Counted from the first letter of the stretch, positions 44,689 to 54,015 are shown. The stretch is 64,000 bases of DNA from Coleofasciculus sp040219735 (GCA_040219735.1 JAVJRX010000194.1); one strand, 5' to 3'. Notes: generated by a model from the sequence alone, not told the origin. Made by a program: numbers and translations.

Positions 44689-45741
44689 CTACTGATCAGA
44701 TACCGTTAAAGGAGATGGGCGAATGTGAACAACCTCAACGGGAACGAGAGTGCGGTTGCGATCGCGCACTGTCAGCGTCGTCTGATCCACGGGTGCATCT
44801 GGCATCACATCCAGATGAAAACCGTAGGAACTGCGAGGTTCTAAGGTGAAAAAACATTGGACTTGACCCTTCGCCGATTCCACCTTGCCATCTTCTTCTT
44901 TAAAGCTTAGAGGGATAGGCAAAGCACCGGCATAAACTTGTTCTCCATAAGCATCATTAATCACCAGACGTGCGTTTAGCTGTCGCGGTGAGGTTTCGTC
45001 AGATTTCACATTGATCTTGACCCGCACCAGCTGATCAGCCCCTCCTACCGTAGCGCGTCCACTGGGATCGCTATCTTGAATTGTTTTCGCGATCGCGACT
45101 TTCCCAGAAAAGGGTGTGGCAATGATCGCCATAATCCCTAGAATTGTCGAACCAATTAAACCTGACCACAAATAGCGCGTATCAACAACCCCATTTTCCA
45201 CTCTCACCTTAAATCCCACGGGTTGTTCGAGTTCTTGTCCAGAGGTATTGCCATAGTCCAACACAGCAATTGCCACGGTTATTTTCTCATTTTTCTTTGC
45301 CTGAACGTCGAGTCCTCCCTGCAAATCCGACTCATACCAACTACCCGATTCACCATCTTCGTACCACGTCCCCGACTCACTCCAGGCTTCTTTCATCGCT
45401 GAGGCGATCACTTGCCCATTTTGGTCAAGAATTTGAATTTCGTAGATCACCCACTGATTCGTTGACAGCCAAGCCTCCACATCAATTCGCAAAGCACCGA
45501 TAAGCTGAGGCTGGAGTTGTATCGACTCCAGTTGGACTGATTCCTCTGGCTCAACGTATACTGTCTGTGACATCAACCTTTTATGGAAAAACTGAGCCAC
45601 AACAAACGCTAGTAGCACTAACCCTGCTGTTCCCAGAGCAATGTAAGACCAGAGATCGACAAAACGACCGGTTCGCTGAGTTTGGGTAGTGACTGGCATT
45701 GGCTTGAAGTTCAATTCAAATTTTCCAGGGAACTGAAACAA
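44689..45741 (-). CDS. Two-helix membrane protein with paired beta domains
   Basis: 350 residues. The membrane helices are at about 30-52 (YIALGTAGLVLLAFVVAQFF) and 190-215 (WSGLIGSTILGIMAIIATPF). Two soluble domains follow them, both rich in beta strands (for example WVIYEIQILDQNGQVIASAM and QLNARLVINDAYGEQVYAGA). This looks like a membrane-associated adaptor or sensor in the DUF4178 cluster. Not recognised beyond that. It is first in the cluster on this strand. Confidence 0.6.
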   Translation of the reverse strand: MFQFPGKFELNFKPMPVTTQTQRTGRFVDLWSYIALGTAGLVLLAFVVAQFFHKRLMSQTVYVEPEESVQLESIQLQPQLIGALRIDVEAWLSTNQWVIYEIQILDQNGQVIASAMKEAWSESGTWYEDGESGSWYESDLQGGLDVQAKKNEKITVAIAVLDYGNTSGQELEQPVGFKVRVENGVVDTRYLWSGLIGSTILGIMAIIATPFSGKVAIAKTIQDSDPSGRATVGGADQLVRVKINVKSDETSPRQLNARLVINDAYGEQVYAGALPIPLSFKEEDGKVESAKGQVQCFFTLEPRSSYGFHLDVMPDAPVDQTTLTVRDRNRTLVPVEVVHIRPSPLTVSDQ

Positions 45742-45874
45742 GTTGTCTCAGTCCATTATTCTCTCTGTGTTTGATCCGAGAAACTGTCTATCGAATAACC
45801 CGGTATTAATTCTAATTTTATCGTTACGTTAGGATTACCCGAGCAATTCCACAGGCTAGAGTCTGCGGGAGGCG

Positions 45875-46339
45875 TCAACGAATACGAATTCGGATTCCCG
45901 AAGAGCGATCAATCACATCTGAGCTGTGGATGCGGACTCTACCTGAGCGAGATCGGTGTCTGGCAGACCGAGTTGTATCAATAATCACAGGATCAACCAA
46001 GATAGAATCCGAAATAGTCGAATTGATAATTGTGGGGTTAATTAGCGTAGAATCACGAATGGTTCCCCGAATCGGCTCTTGATACCGAGTATAGTCGCGA
46101 TCGCGATAGTTGCTATAGGATGAACCTTCAGAGGAAAAGGCACAAGGTTGACCTGTGACCCGATTCATGGGTATTGGTGATGGAATGGGGCTACCGTAAA
46201 TCACCGAAGTACAGCGCGATGACTGAATCGGTCTAGCCTCTACTGCGCTATCCCCCACTATCATCCAAGCCACTCCCACGGTTAAAGGCGTGAGCATGAT
46301 GTTCAGCCAACGGCGTTGTAGGAGAGAAAATTTCAGCAT
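45875..46339 (-). CDS. Exported hypothetical protein with hexad-like strands
   Basis: 154 residues with a signal-like N-terminus (LTPLTVGVAWMIVGDSAVEA). The middle reads RDSTLINPTIINSTISDSIL and VDPVIIDTT, a repeated I/L-N/D-P/S pattern of about six residues that could form a short beta-solenoid. The tail is Arg/Ser-rich. The cluster link is only by position (133 bp upstream of the two-helix gene). Function unknown. Confidence 0.5.
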   Translation of the reverse strand: MLKFSLLQRRWLNIMLTPLTVGVAWMIVGDSAVEARPIQSSRCTSVIYGSPIPSPIPMNRVTGQPCAFSSEGSSYSNYRDRDYTRYQEPIRGTIRDSTLINPTIINSTISDSILVDPVIIDTTRSARHRSRSGRVRIHSSDVIDRSSGIRIRIR

Positions 46340-46622
46340 CGTTTCACCTCAAAATATGTTACGTAGCCATTAAGCGATTCAGTGAAGCGCAAAAATTTAT
46401 CTTGTATCCGGCGATCCTGTTCCCTTACCAGTGTAACTATCCCACTGAATCCGGCTGTCAGTCCCAGCTTAAGTGAAGGTCGGATTGACTTGTTAGTTCC
46501 TTAGCGCTTTAATTCCTTCAGGTTTTCGTGTAATTTCAAGGTATAAGCCTAGAGCCAGATCTAACTTCACCCAATGGCACGAATCAGTGTCTCGATGATG
46601 TCAAGTTTTTGATCAATGACCA
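46340..46622. other. Intergenic, no clear feature
   Basis: 283 bases between divergent genes. The last 25 bases are a GACCAAT-type heptamer tract that also supplies the start codon of the next gene. Otherwise I see nothing. Confidence 0.4.
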
Positions 46623-47144
46623 ATGACCAATGACAAAGAACAATTCCGCATCGAATACCAAACTGGAAAAGCTACCTTTGAGCGGGGTGACTATCGCGCT
46701 GCGGTGAAGCACCTCGAAAAAGCCTGCGCTTTGATTAACCGCAATTCTCGTTTAGGGGGAGAGGCGCAAATGTGGCTTGTTACAGCTTATGATGCAGCCG
46801 GACAACAAACTGACGCGATCGCGTTAGGTCAGCAACTGACAAAGCATCCTGACCTGGATATTCGCAAACAGTCTACCAGCTTACTCTACATCCTACAAGC
46901 CCCCCAGCTCAAGCGACCTGAGGAATGGATGACCAAGATTCCCGATTTAGGTGCTATTTCTGAAAGTGATCCCATAGATCGTCGGGGTAGCGGGGTGACT
47001 AGAAGCAATCCCAGTTTGAAAAGACAAATTGAATCGGATGCGATCGATCTGAGTACGGTTAATACCAAAGATAATCAATTTATCTGGGTGGCTCTGGTTG
47101 TTATTGCCGTATTAGTGGGTGGACTTATCTGGTGGGGAGTGTAA
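46623..47144 (+). CDS. TPR-like protein with C-terminal membrane anchor
   Basis: 173 residues. A helical TPR-like region at about 5-75 (YQTGKATFERGDYRAAVKHL, EAQMWLVTAYDAAGQQTDAI) is followed by a polar linker and a C-terminal helix FIWVALVVIAVLVGGLIWWG, so it is tail-anchored. Function unknown; probably a scaffold at the membrane. The start ATG lies in the TGACCAATGACCAATGAC tract and has no obvious Shine-Dalgarno. Confidence 0.75.
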   Translation: MTNDKEQFRIEYQTGKATFERGDYRAAVKHLEKACALINRNSRLGGEAQMWLVTAYDAAGQQTDAIALGQQLTKHPDLDIRKQSTSLLYILQAPQLKRPEEWMTKIPDLGAISESDPIDRRGSGVTRSNPSLKRQIESDAIDLSTVNTKDNQFIWVALVVIAVLVGGLIWWGV

Positions 47145-47216
47145 AATCCTCCCCCAGCTTCAAGAGCTCCCTACCCTCCCACAAGACTTATTCAGCAGCC
47201 CCTACTTATTTACCAT

Positions 47217-47391
47217 CTGACTTTTCACGCCATTTAGAAAAATCAACATTAGACCTAACCCCCCAGCCCCCTTCCCTCGCAGGGAAGGGGGAGAATTCAA
47301 AGCCTTCTCTCTCTTACCCCCTTTCAAAGGGGGGTAAGGGGGGATGGAGAGAGGTTTGGAGAGAGGTTTTCCAGCTCCCGTGAAAAGTAAG
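47217..47391. mobile_element. MITE-like element 2 with 9-bp target duplication
   Basis: The ends CTGACTTTTCACG (47217-47229) and the inverted CTTACTTTTCACGGGAG (right) match element 1. Exact direct repeats ATTTACCAT flank it (47208-47216, 47392-47400). The 175-bp body holds C/G-rich hairpins (CCCCCTTCCCT/AGGGAAGGGGG). The right duplication contains the stop codon of the CHAT gene, so the target site was that stop codon. Confidence 0.8.
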
Positions 47392-47393
47392 AT

Positions 47394-50300
47394 TTACCAT
47401 GGACTACCAATCATCGTAAATGCTGACCAAAAATAGGGATGAGACAAATCTTTATCTCCTATTTGTGCTAACTCTGGAGGTAACGTAATACTTTCCCCAC
47501 TCCCCAATAATTTCCCCTCTTCTAACCGCACCTCTCCCCGAATCATCAAAAGTTGCGCCTGTCGCAGCGCTTCTGATTTAATCGGTGCTGTCTCTAACTG
47601 ACGGTAAAATTCGGTCATTAGTCCCAACGTTGCTTCATCACTGACATACCAGAGACTTCCCAGTGCCGATTTTACCCCAGCTTGTACCGCTAACCCGGCA
47701 AAGCCTAACTCAGCTTCCTCATCCCCCACAGCGGTGCGACAAGCACTCAGGACTAATAATTCTACTGTGGGTTCATACAACTTTAACTCACGCAGTTGGT
47801 CGAGGCGTAGTTTAGTATCCCATAGCTGAATATAAGAATTTTCCATGCGTCCCGATTTAAATTCACCATGAGTGGCTAAGTGGACAATTCCAAAGGGTTG
47901 TAATTGACGTTGGGTTTTTAGGTTCTCCAGAGTAAACTCTTGGTTGAGGAAGGATTCTCCTTGCCATATTTCTTGGGTAATTGCGGCTAATTCAACCGGG
48001 ACAGCTTTTAAGGGGTTGGCGTCGGTAAATTCAGACGCCCCCATTGCCAAAACTTGGAAGTCATTAATATCGCGATAGCGAGTATCGGTTAAGCTGATAC
48101 TGGGCATTAAACCCGCACTGTATTTTTCAATTAGGAATTGTTCGCCATCGTGGAGAGCCAGTAAGGGAATGGAACGCAATCCTCCATCCATGATAAAGCT
48201 GAGATTCTGAATTCCTTGGGTTTGTAATTGGTCTTCAATTGGGGCAATTATCCATTGATACAGTTGTTGGGCTGGGGCTAAATAACGGTCGGTACTACGT
48301 GTAATTGGATTAGTAATCGCACGGCGTAATTTTTGGGCTTCAGCTAAAACAGTAGCGCGAGTTGCACCGGGAATCGGCATAAAAATCGGTTCCCCGGTTG
48401 GTGTAACTACAACCAGTTGCAATTGGTCATTATCTTGGGGAATGGGATTGGTTAAAGAACCGGAATCTGGCGTAATTCTGGTGGGGTAAAATACGGTATA
48501 AATCAGAGCGGGTTTTTGACCTGTGGCGGATTCAATATCGCTCAAGGTTATCCGAATTTGCTCTAATGTATTAATGGCAGGATTGAAGAATCCTAGATAT
48601 TTCTCAAATTCACGGGTAAATAATTCTTCTAAAGGGAAACCTCGGCTTAAGAGTCTAACTGTTAGGGATGAGGGAGGATCAGCTTCGGGCAATACCCGTT
48701 GTAATTGTTGCAGGAAGTCTGGAGCGGTAATAATTGAAATAGCGCCTTGGCTATAGGGACCTAAAAAAGATTGGAAGGGTAAGATTGAGTTATTGGCGCT
48801 GGTTGTTAAGGCTCCCGCCGTACCGTTTATCGTAGCATCACCGACATCAAAGGAAATTCCTCTGGCTCCACCATCGTGGCGAATAATAATTGTCCCCTCA
48901 CCAGCACCACCCGCCGTAGAAATGCTGGCAATGATGTTATTTTGGTCGGTAAATGTGCCAGTAGCTTGGAAGAATTGTTCTGTGGTAATGTCAACGGTTC
49001 CGCCTGTTCCTTCTGTACCCCCTTGGGCGTTAATTAGGGTAACTTGAATCCCATTTTCGGGGTCTAACTTGACATTTCCGCCATTTCCTGATATTGAACT
49101 GGTATCGATTTCTTGGGTAATGATGCGATCGCGTGCTGTAACTGTAACGTCTCCACCCCCTGTTTCTCCCGTCGCGATTAAGTCGCCGCTTTCCACTGCA
49201 CCTGTTTGACTTTCCAGGCTAATATTACCGCCACTACTGATATTACTTGCAGCGTCGAGGGTTCCCGCCAATAGGTTATTCTCCGCCATCAGGGAAATCG
49301 TACCCCCTGCGCCAGTGGTAGAAGAGGAATCGAGAGTGGCTGCGATCGCGTCGATGGTATTTCCGGTTATAGTAATCGTACCGCCATCGGTATCTATGGG
49401 AGATTGGAGTGCGATCACGCCTCTTCCCGTTAGGCTGAAATTCCCGCCTGTGGTGGAGATGGCGTTATTTAAGCTGAAACTATCGGCGAAGGTGAAGGAA
49501 AGACTTCCTCCCTCGGTGTTGATACTGTCATCTGAGGAGAAAACAAGATTACTCAGAGGATTAATATTTCCCGCGATAATATCCGCACCGCCGATAGAAA
49601 GGGTTTCGGGGAGGGTGATTTCTCCCGGAGTATTCAGAGTTAGACTATCGCCACCGTTATCAGTTGAACCGAATCGTATCGCGTCACTAATATTGATACG
49701 ATTTCCAGCCGAGAGGTCAATTTTACCGCCACTCCCATTGGTAGAACTCGAATCAATTTCACTGGCGTTAATCTCGTCAGCCGCGTCAAGAATAATTGCG
49801 CCACTCGCGCCATTTTCTGAGGATGAGTTAAGGGTTCCGGCGCTAGTATCAATACTGTTACCGCTGATATTAATATCTCCCCCGCTCTGTGCGCCCATTG
49901 AGATAATATCAGAAGTTGTAATATCACCAGCCGCTTTAACTGCGATCGCACCTCCTGTACCATTATCTGAAGTAGTTATTATTCTGCCATCATTTAAATC
50001 GCCAGCATTGGTATCAATACTTCCATCACGGCTAGTCAAGTTAATATCTCCACCGCCTAATTGACCCGATGAATCAACATAACCGATGATGATATTATCA
50101 GTAACGTTAACGGTAATAGTACCTCCCGTGCCATTCCCTTGAACACACTGATCATTTAAGCTGGAGCAAGACAGTATTCCACCTATAGTGTTGTTTACAG
50201 GATCATTATCCAAGGCGTCAAATGTACCGCCAATAGTAAGATTGACATCCCCACCATCTATAGCGCCAAACGATTGTATGTCATCTGATTTCAGATTTCC

Positions 50301-52655
50301 ACCAGCCTGAATAGTGATATTACCACCATTACCACTGTCGGAAATGGCAAAGATATCAATTACTTCAATATTTCCATCTGCTTCCAGAGTAATATTACCA
50401 CCGTTACCATTGGCAGCGCTGGAGTTAGCGGAAACCACACCACCATCTCCTGTAAAAGTAATGCTACCACCTGCGGTTAGGCTAATTTCACCACCATCAC
50501 CATTCAGGTTGGCTGCTATAGCAGAAATACTATCTGTGAAAATGTCACCTCCAGCCTCTAACGTTACAGAGCCACCATCACCATTATCAGAGGATGCAGA
50601 TAGATCTCCAGCGCTAGTGTCGATACTGCCTGCGGTGCTTGTAAGGTTGATATTTCCGGCACTCTGATTGCCGCTAGCACTTATTCTAGCAGTAATGATA
50701 TCACCGGGAGCTATGAGGGAAACTTGACCACCCTTATCAGCAGGAGTAGTAGCAAGTATCTGACCAGCACTGGTATTGATAGAACCCTCTGTACTTGTCA
50801 TGCTAATATTGCCAGCGTTGCCACCATCTGAATTTATTACATAAGAAAAGAGGGTAGCAGTAATAATATCTTTTTGAGCCATTATAGTGATTGTCCCACC
50901 CGAACCAAGACTGGCTCCAGCATCTATTAAACCAGCACTAGTATCTATTGAGCCTCCTCTACTGATCAGAGTAATATCACCAGCATTGTTTTGACTATTG
51001 AACACACCTCCTGACGTGCGAGAAAATACATCACCTGTAATAATATTGCCTAAAGCGTTCAAAGTTACCGGACCACTATCTACACCGTCAGTTCCCGAAA
51101 CCGTACTAATGTTTCCGACCTGAATACTTCCTACTGGTAGTAATGATGTAGCTGGTGTATCGAAGTTTGTTCCTAATGTTGGTACACCTGTAAGGGGAAA
51201 ATTCAAAGGATTGATTGTATCCACTCCTGCTCTTAAAATTAGAGCGCGGCTAGTGGTTAAAATGTTTGCATCTGGATCATCCCCTGGAATATTGAGGTCA
51301 GGTCCAGTGATTGTAATATCTCCACCTCTAATACTCCCTGTCGCTTCGACTTTTAGTGCTACACCTTCATAATCACCGAATTCAACATCCCCAATTGCCC
51401 GAATAATGGGGTCATTGATACTTCTAAATGTTCCAGGTTCTCCAGCTAAATTGAGCAGTGAAAAATCACCACCACTGGTAAAGTGAGCATCGCCAGAAAT
51501 AATCCCATCACTGACTAAACTCATATTTCCCCCACTCACAAACGGGGTTTCTGGATGGTTCAGCGCCAGAATATCAATTCCATTATTCCCCTGAATATAA
51601 AGATTTCCCCCCGCTTGGGCTAAAAAAGGACTGGTTTGGTTATCTCTTACCCATACCGTATCCTTCGCCAATAGATTTAAATCCCCGGTTGTTACCAAAG
51701 AGGGTGCAACGCCTTCCCCAATCGGAACTAAGGTTAAATCCCCTTCAGCCGATAACGTTGCTGTGTATGCTGTTACCTGATTAACAACAATATCTCCAGC
51801 TTCAGCTTCCACATCAGCCGCCGTGATTCCCGTCGCTTCAACCACACCCTCATTCGTCAACAATTCCGGTAACATTAACGGTTCAATCGCCAACAAATTC
51901 CCCTGATTATCCGTCGGTAATTCAACCTCCAAACTCAGCAGTTGTCCCTCCTGAGTCAACCGTACCCGACTCGTTCCCGGTACTGTCATCACCGAAATAT
52001 TACCCTCTGGTGCTGTCAAACTCCCTGTACTCAGCACCTCACCACCAATCAGCGAAAGATTCTGTCCCTCGGATACCTCTAAATCACCTGCATTAATAAT
52101 CGCTCCGGGCTGCAACGTCTCAAACTTAAATCCATTCGGATTGCTGACTAAATTGCTGTAACTATTGCTACCAAACGCCTCAAACCATCCCCCCTCAAAA
52201 CCAATCCCCGTCGCTGTGGTTGCGGTAAAATCACCCGTAACATTCAGTCGAGCATTTTCACCAAAAATAATCCCCGCCGGATTCATTAAAAATAGATTAG
52301 ATTGTCCCCCTGTTACCTGAATCAACCCATTAATCAGCGACGGTTCACCATTCACCACCCGCCCTAAAATATTCTGAATCTCTGGATTAGACAAAAAGTT
52401 AGCAATTTGGTTTGTATCGAGTCCAAACTGCTCAAAACTATGAAACAGATTCACCCCATCCCCGGAAACCTTACCCCCTTGGATATCGTAGCGGTTCCCC
52501 TCAGAAGTAACCGTGGTTTCTGTACCATCGGCGGCGGGGGTAATGGGTTGGGAGTAAGCAGGTTCTATAGCAGCAAACGTAACGGTTAATGCTAATCCTG
52601 CCAACAGCCGCCCCTGTCCTTGAGTAAAAATATTCATGGGGTATAGCAGATGCAT
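47394..52655 (-). CDS. Filamentous haemagglutinin-type adhesin fused to CHAT protease
   Basis: A 1753-residue predicted secreted giant. A signal peptide at about 7-35 is followed by a haemagglutinin (TPS) domain at about 40-175 (VNLFHSFEQFGLD, SNLFLMNPAGIIFGENARLN). A long beta-helix-like region of GGxI(x)L repeats runs to about 1300. The C-terminal CHAT caspase-like domain has the catalytic His in HLATHGEF (~1595) and Cys in LVLSACRTAVGD (~1637). The ATG six codons inside (52637) is an alternative start. Probably exported by a TpsB partner not in the window and acting as a surface or self-processing protease. Confidence 0.9.
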   Translation of the reverse strand: MHLLYPMNIFTQGQGRLLAGLALTVTFAAIEPAYSQPITPAADGTETTVTSEGNRYDIQGGKVSGDGVNLFHSFEQFGLDTNQIANFLSNPEIQNILGRVVNGEPSLINGLIQVTGGQSNLFLMNPAGIIFGENARLNVTGDFTATTATGIGFEGGWFEAFGSNSYSNLVSNPNGFKFETLQPGAIINAGDLEVSEGQNLSLIGGEVLSTGSLTAPEGNISVMTVPGTSRVRLTQEGQLLSLEVELPTDNQGNLLAIEPLMLPELLTNEGVVEATGITAADVEAEAGDIVVNQVTAYTATLSAEGDLTLVPIGEGVAPSLVTTGDLNLLAKDTVWVRDNQTSPFLAQAGGNLYIQGNNGIDILALNHPETPFVSGGNMSLVSDGIISGDAHFTSGGDFSLLNLAGEPGTFRSINDPIIRAIGDVEFGDYEGVALKVEATGSIRGGDITITGPDLNIPGDDPDANILTTSRALILRAGVDTINPLNFPLTGVPTLGTNFDTPATSLLPVGSIQVGNISTVSGTDGVDSGPVTLNALGNIITGDVFSRTSGGVFNSQNNAGDITLISRGGSIDTSAGLIDAGASLGSGGTITIMAQKDIITATLFSYVINSDGGNAGNISMTSTEGSINTSAGQILATTPADKGGQVSLIAPGDIITARISASGNQSAGNINLTSTAGSIDTSAGDLSASSDNGDGGSVTLEAGGDIFTDSISAIAANLNGDGGEISLTAGGSITFTGDGGVVSANSSAANGNGGNITLEADGNIEVIDIFAISDSGNGGNITIQAGGNLKSDDIQSFGAIDGGDVNLTIGGTFDALDNDPVNNTIGGILSCSSLNDQCVQGNGTGGTITVNVTDNIIIGYVDSSGQLGGGDINLTSRDGSIDTNAGDLNDGRIITTSDNGTGGAIAVKAAGDITTSDIISMGAQSGGDINISGNSIDTSAGTLNSSSENGASGAIILDAADEINASEIDSSSTNGSGGKIDLSAGNRINISDAIRFGSTDNGGDSLTLNTPGEITLPETLSIGGADIIAGNINPLSNLVFSSDDSINTEGGSLSFTFADSFSLNNAISTTGGNFSLTGRGVIALQSPIDTDGGTITITGNTIDAIAATLDSSSTTGAGGTISLMAENNLLAGTLDAASNISSGGNISLESQTGAVESGDLIATGETGGGDVTVTARDRIITQEIDTSSISGNGGNVKLDPENGIQVTLINAQGGTEGTGGTVDITTEQFFQATGTFTDQNNIIASISTAGGAGEGTIIIRHDGGARGISFDVGDATINGTAGALTTSANNSILPFQSFLGPYSQGAISIITAPDFLQQLQRVLPEADPPSSLTVRLLSRGFPLEELFTREFEKYLGFFNPAINTLEQIRITLSDIESATGQKPALIYTVFYPTRITPDSGSLTNPIPQDNDQLQLVVVTPTGEPIFMPIPGATRATVLAEAQKLRRAITNPITRSTDRYLAPAQQLYQWIIAPIEDQLQTQGIQNLSFIMDGGLRSIPLLALHDGEQFLIEKYSAGLMPSISLTDTRYRDINDFQVLAMGASEFTDANPLKAVPVELAAITQEIWQGESFLNQEFTLENLKTQRQLQPFGIVHLATHGEFKSGRMENSYIQLWDTKLRLDQLRELKLYEPTVELLVLSACRTAVGDEEAELGFAGLAVQAGVKSALGSLWYVSDEATLGLMTEFYRQLETAPIKSEALRQAQLLMIRGEVRLEEGKLLGSGESITLPPELAQIGDKDLSHPYFWSAFTMIGSPW

Positions 52656-52718
52656 ATCTAAGAGTATTTAAGCATAAATACTTGGCGGCTGTAAATAGAC
52701 TGCGCCTTTTCACCGTAG

Positions 52719-52782
52719 TGGCGTGGCACACCTTAATTGGTGGATTGGAATTGTAGGGGCGCACCGACGTGCGCCCGTGTCA
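52719..52782. repeat. Half copy of the 118-bp element
   Basis: GTGGCGTGGCACACC followed by GGGGCGCACC/GTGCGCCC words. This is a one-sided version of the element at 22978 and 31463. Confidence 0.5.
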
Positions 52783-52851
52783 ACTTAAGCCATAACCCTT
52801 ACCCATTCTAATTTTCAGCTATGGGGTTTCCGCTCCCCGGCTATGGGAGAA

Positions 52852-52912
52852 GGGCGGGTTTAGTCAAGTTATCAGTTGGGTGTCATAAGTTATCTGTAAA
52901 ACCCGCCCCTAC
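52852..52912. repeat. GGGCGGGTTT...AAACCCGCCC element (copy D)
   Basis: Inverted arms about 40 bases apart, with the CCTAC extension at the right. Upstream of the CHAT gene start. Confidence 0.7.
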
Positions 52913-52991
52913 ACCCCCCGCTCTCCTGGCTCTTCACCTTAAGTTGACACCAATGAAGGCTTGCGCCCCAAAACTTGAACATCTGTTGTGT

Positions 52992-53411
52992 TCATTTGTC
53001 TATTGGACAAACCTCAAAAGCTAACTCATGGCGATAAAAACACACATTAAATTCCGCCAAAAAGTTTGTATGTCCCAGGATTACAGGCGCATCTCTTGAT
53101 TGAGTCCAAGCAAATGCCAATAAGACAGGCGAAAACGGCACAACGATACCCGATACCACCAAGCCTCGTGCTTCGTGATCAGCTAAATTTCCACTTAACT
53201 GAATCGGAACAGTTTGCTCTTCCCAGACTGCCCCTAACTGTACACCAATCTCGTAAGGTAGAACATTGACACTTGCACCCGTATCTACAAGTGCCATTAC
53301 CTCGACAGTGCAGCTTCCATTGACAAGAGTGATAGGCAAATATGGCATGACACTCGAAAGTCCAAGGCTATTTATGCGCTCAATGAACGGGAATCGTTGA
53401 CCATTAAGCAT
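52992..53411 (-). CDS. Retropepsin-like aspartyl protease
   Basis: 139 residues from the ATG at 53411, which overlaps the end of the preceding gene by 8 bases. An upstream in-frame ATG at 53489 would add 26 residues of unrelated text. The active site is MALVDTGASVNVLP (~45), with the flap and dimer-type ending VILGHTNFLAEF. A single-domain retropepsin of this size would act as a homodimer. Such genes are common in cyanobacteria, usually paired with the upstream small gene. Target unknown. Confidence 0.8.
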   Translation of the reverse strand: MLNGQRFPFIERINSLGLSSVMPYLPITLVNGSCTVEVMALVDTGASVNVLPYEIGVQLGAVWEEQTVPIQLSGNLADHEARGLVVSGIVVPFSPVLLAFAWTQSRDAPVILGHTNFLAEFNVCFYRHELAFEVCPIDK

Positions 53412-53664
53412 TAGTTTCTCTCCGCGCCGCCACCAAAAGATCCGACAAGGCTTGAACACTTGCCTGATCTGCTTGAGGAGACCAGACAACGGCTTCTGTT
53501 GATGCCAATTGATTCAAAAGTGCATTAGCTGAATCACTATTGCCTACAGGTTCTAGGCTGCATCCTTCCTCTTTAGCAACGGCAAGAAGCAGAAAGTGGA
53601 TAAGTCGAAGTTTATCTTGATGAGAGAGTTGACTAACAGTGGGTAAAAGTTCGCTAAGAGACAT
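53404..53664 (-). CDS. Small partner of the aspartyl protease
   Basis: 86 residues with a helical start (LSELLPTVSQLSHQDKLRLI) typical of small cyanobacterial proteins that precede retropepsin-like proteases. The end overlaps the protease start. The pair could be a toxin-antitoxin or protease-substrate/adaptor module. Not otherwise recognised. Confidence 0.65.
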   Translation of the reverse strand: MSLSELLPTVSQLSHQDKLRLIHFLLLAVAKEEGCSLEPVGNSDSANALLNQLASTEAVVWSPQADQASVQALSDLLVAARRETNA

Positions 53665-54015
53665 ATTGCTTATCTGAGAGGTTCAATACAGTTCTAGTCT
53701 AGTTGAAAGTAACCAAAGAGCGATATTGACATATCTTAGTTTGATATACCGTAGGGTGGGCATTGCCCACCAATCTTAAGCTGAATGTCGCTGACTTAAG
53801 CTGGGTTCGTAGTAGGCACGAAGCGTGCCAGAAGTGAAGACAGCACTTACTACAAACTCTAAAGTGCCATTTGTCTTAATCTGTCACGCATTTAAATTGG
53901 GAATGGGTAGCGAGCAAGATGCTCGCACTACAACGATTTTGCCATTCTTGACATTATGGTTTAAATGCCGAACAGCTTAATTCAATGCCATTCTTATGAG
54001 GTTGGAATTTCCCCT
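53665..54015. other. Intergenic repeats
   Basis: 351 bases. It contains the inverted GGTGGGCAATGCCCACC repeat (53741-53794) and a GGCACGAAGCGTGCC-type hairpin near 53815. No gene seen. Confidence 0.5.
53741..53794. repeat. GGTGGGCAATGCCCACC dispersed repeat (copy 3, inverted)
   Basis: It reads TGATATACCGTAGGGTGGGC on this strand, the reverse of the copies at 6841 and 38695, and is followed by the matching CTGAC-containing arm. Confidence 0.7.

Noticed and set aside
49315..50064. A 249-codon plus-strand frame opposite the adhesin gene
   Set aside because: It is the antisense shadow of the Gly/Thr/Ser-rich repeats of the CHAT adhesin and has no family signal.
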